A stretch of 14,690 nucleotides of DNA from NCBI GenBank assembly GCA_050117315.1, contig JASFMY010000152.1:1-14690 (forward strand). The letters are read 5' to 3'. Each line of letters begins with the position of its first letter. The first letter of the stretch is position 1. Positions 13,908 to 14,690 of the stretch are shown here, one piece after another. The notes beneath the pieces are model-generated. The model worked only from the letters and a program-made list of their open reading frames with translations, ran no database searches and was not told the origin of the DNA. A program made the position numbers and the translations under genes. Origin of the DNA: JANQIV01 sp050117315. GTDB lineage: Bacteria; Bacteroidota; Ignavibacteria; Ignavibacteriales; Melioribacteraceae.

Positions 13908-14310
13908 TCTATTAAGAAAAAAGTCAAGAGAAAATAACTCCCCCTTAGCAAAAAAAAAGCAATTTTTTACTTCTCTGCTTTTGGGCTCACTTTCTGGCAA
14001 TTTATACACTGTCTTTTTTTTGTTTTTATCTTTTTCAACAGTCCGGCTTTTTAGATAACTTTCTTTACTTTATTTTTTTCTTGAGTTTTTTTCTACGCGT
14101 CTATTTGAGCCTCTATGAAGCTGATTTATTCACTCTCTTAGGGCTATGGTAAATTCTTGAGTATAAATACCGGGGAATGGTTATTCGACATAACTTGGCT
14201 CTCTTTGTAGCATCATTGCGATTGAACCTTTTTCCCCTTTCTCTTTTAGTTATTTCCCTTTTTCTGTTGGTTTTGCTTTTCATACGACAGCATACTTCTT
14301 CTTTTTTTCT
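13908..14310. other. AT-rich non-coding region downstream of the IS110 transposase
   Basis: About 400 bases without a convincing gene, purine-rich on the minus strand, with long A/T runs. A small hairpin GTTAT-TCGAC-ATAAC lies at 14080+100 (14180-14194). Part of it probably belongs to the IS110 element as its 3' non-coding end; I could not identify the boundary. The frames seen here are low-complexity and lack start signals. Confidence 0.45.
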
Positions 14311-14318
14311 CTATGCTG
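14288..14318 (-). terminator. Hairpin overlapping the transposase stop codon
   Basis: CAGCATA (14288-14294) and TATGCTG (14312-14318) are exact reverse complements and enclose 17 bases; the transposase stop codon (14311-14313) lies in the right arm. On the minus strand the loop is purine-rich and no T-tract follows, so this may be a structural end of the element rather than a terminator. Confidence 0.4.
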
Positions 14319-14690
14319 ACATTTCTTTTCTCCAGGAATATGATTTATATTCTGTCCCGTTTTTCATCATTGCATAGGTGACCTTCGATATATAACGTGC
14401 TACTGAATGCCTTGCTTTATAATCACTCATACCCATGCTTTTTAGTTGTTCATAATATTCGCTTATATCATTATTCCCTCGTATTGCCGCTAAGGCTGCT
14501 GTCTTATATACACTCTTTAATACTCTCGAATGTCTTACTCTTCTCTTTCCATAGTGCCTATTACCGCTGGTCTTCTGATGGTCTGCCAACCCACTGTAGC
14601 CCCAGTATTTGTTCTTATTCTTAAACCTTCTTGCATCTATGACTATCCCGTATATCTTTACTGAAGATATGGTATCTATCCCGCTTATTC
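14311..14690 (-). CDS. IS110-family transposase, C-terminal part (5' end beyond window)
   Basis: The open frame runs off the right edge: ISGIDTISSVKIYGIVIDARRF KNKNKYWGYSGLADHQ continues without a break into KTSGNRHYGKRRVRHSRV and ends ...YISKVTYAMMKNGTEYKSYSWRKEMSA. About 126 residues are visible. This is the Transposase_20 (IS116/IS110/IS902) region: a helix-hairpin-helix-like GIDTISSVKIYG, the 'D.RRF..k..y..YsGLa' block, and the K-T-S-G segment whose Ser (codon 14566-14568) aligns by position with the nucleophilic serine of IS110 recombinases. It ends with the 'ARhsVARyi.kv.YAMmKNGteY' helix. The N-terminal RuvC-like DEDD domain must lie outside the window. An internal TTG at 14587-14589 is not the start. 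IS110 enzymes recombine DNA with a guide (bridge/seek) RNA encoded in the element's non-coding end. Confidence 0.9.
   Translation of the reverse strand, partial: ISGIDTISSVKIYGIVIDARRFKNKNKYWGYSGLADHQKTSGNRHYGKRRVRHSRVLKSVYKTAALAAIRGNNDISEYYEQLKSMGMSDYKARHSVARYISKVTYAMMKNGTEYKSYSWRKEMSA

Larger units (their letters stand above)
14288..14690 (-). mobile_element. IS110-family insertion sequence, partial
   Basis: The window ends inside an IS110-family element read on the minus strand. Only the 3' part of the transposase and an undetermined length of 3' flank are present. Elements of this family usually lack terminal inverted repeats, so the left limit given is simply the last feature I can tie to the gene; the true end may be further left, perhaps between 13870 and 14180. 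Confidence 0.75.

Noticed and set aside
14177..14377. 66-codon plus-strand frame rich in Leu and Phe
   Set aside because: It overlaps the end of the IS110 transposase on the opposite strand and mirrors its purine-rich composition.

Overview
The window looks like a chromosomal segment of a free-living member of the Bacteroidota/Chlorobiota lineage, most likely of the Ignavibacteria type. The evidence is AT-rich DNA; two type IX secretion (T9SS) C-terminal sorting domains, one intact ('NYPNPFNPST...' to a Lys-rich end) and one a relic; a TPR-type LytS-like kinase with a LytTR regulator; and a 'PGRRDYEWTVDTL' beta-propeller lipoprotein of a kind I recall from that group. The taxonomic call is inference from these families. 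I found no rRNA, tRNA or CRISPR array.

Left part (1-4470, all minus strand): a decaying locus for secreted proteins. It holds a VCBS/FG-GAP repeat protein with a one-base frameshift and a cut-off C-terminus ending at a strong 20-bp inverted repeat, and directly before it the relic of a YCF48-like T9SS cargo gene whose middle is deleted. Next comes a two-component pair: a TPR histidine kinase (2388-4467, frameshifted by one base near its C-terminus) and its LytTR response regulator (1489-2241).

Middle (4771-8831, plus strand): a well-preserved metabolic block. An RpiR/MurR-type SIS-domain regulator precedes a two-gene operon of a class I aminotransferase (aspartate type) and ATP-dependent phosphoenolpyruvate carboxykinase, joined by an ATGA overlap. 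Five GAAAC/GTTTC half-sites, one pair forming an exact palindrome, lie just downstream of a candidate promoter of the operon and are the natural operator candidates. Chemically the operon would convert aspartate to oxaloacetate and then to PEP, feeding gluconeogenesis. A large REP-like/terminator hairpin closes it.

Right-middle (8854-12760): a small RHH antitoxin-like gene without a visible toxin, a beta-propeller lipoprotein, and a 611-residue T9SS cargo protein with two related beta modules, a possible Fn3-like segment and a sorting domain. Clear hairpin terminators follow the last two.

Right end (12761-14690): about 1.5 kb without a convincing gene but rich in repeats. There is a 42-bp tandem repeat carrying a GCAC/GTGC hairpin, a sequence resembling an IS end next to a dispersed-repeat hairpin, and an iteron-like array of seven 16-nt imperfect palindromes spaced 21-22 bp apart. 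The window then runs into the C-terminal part of an IS110-family transposase (minus strand, cut by the window edge). The iteron-like array and the possible guide-RNA-bearing flank of the IS110 element are the least explained parts of the window.
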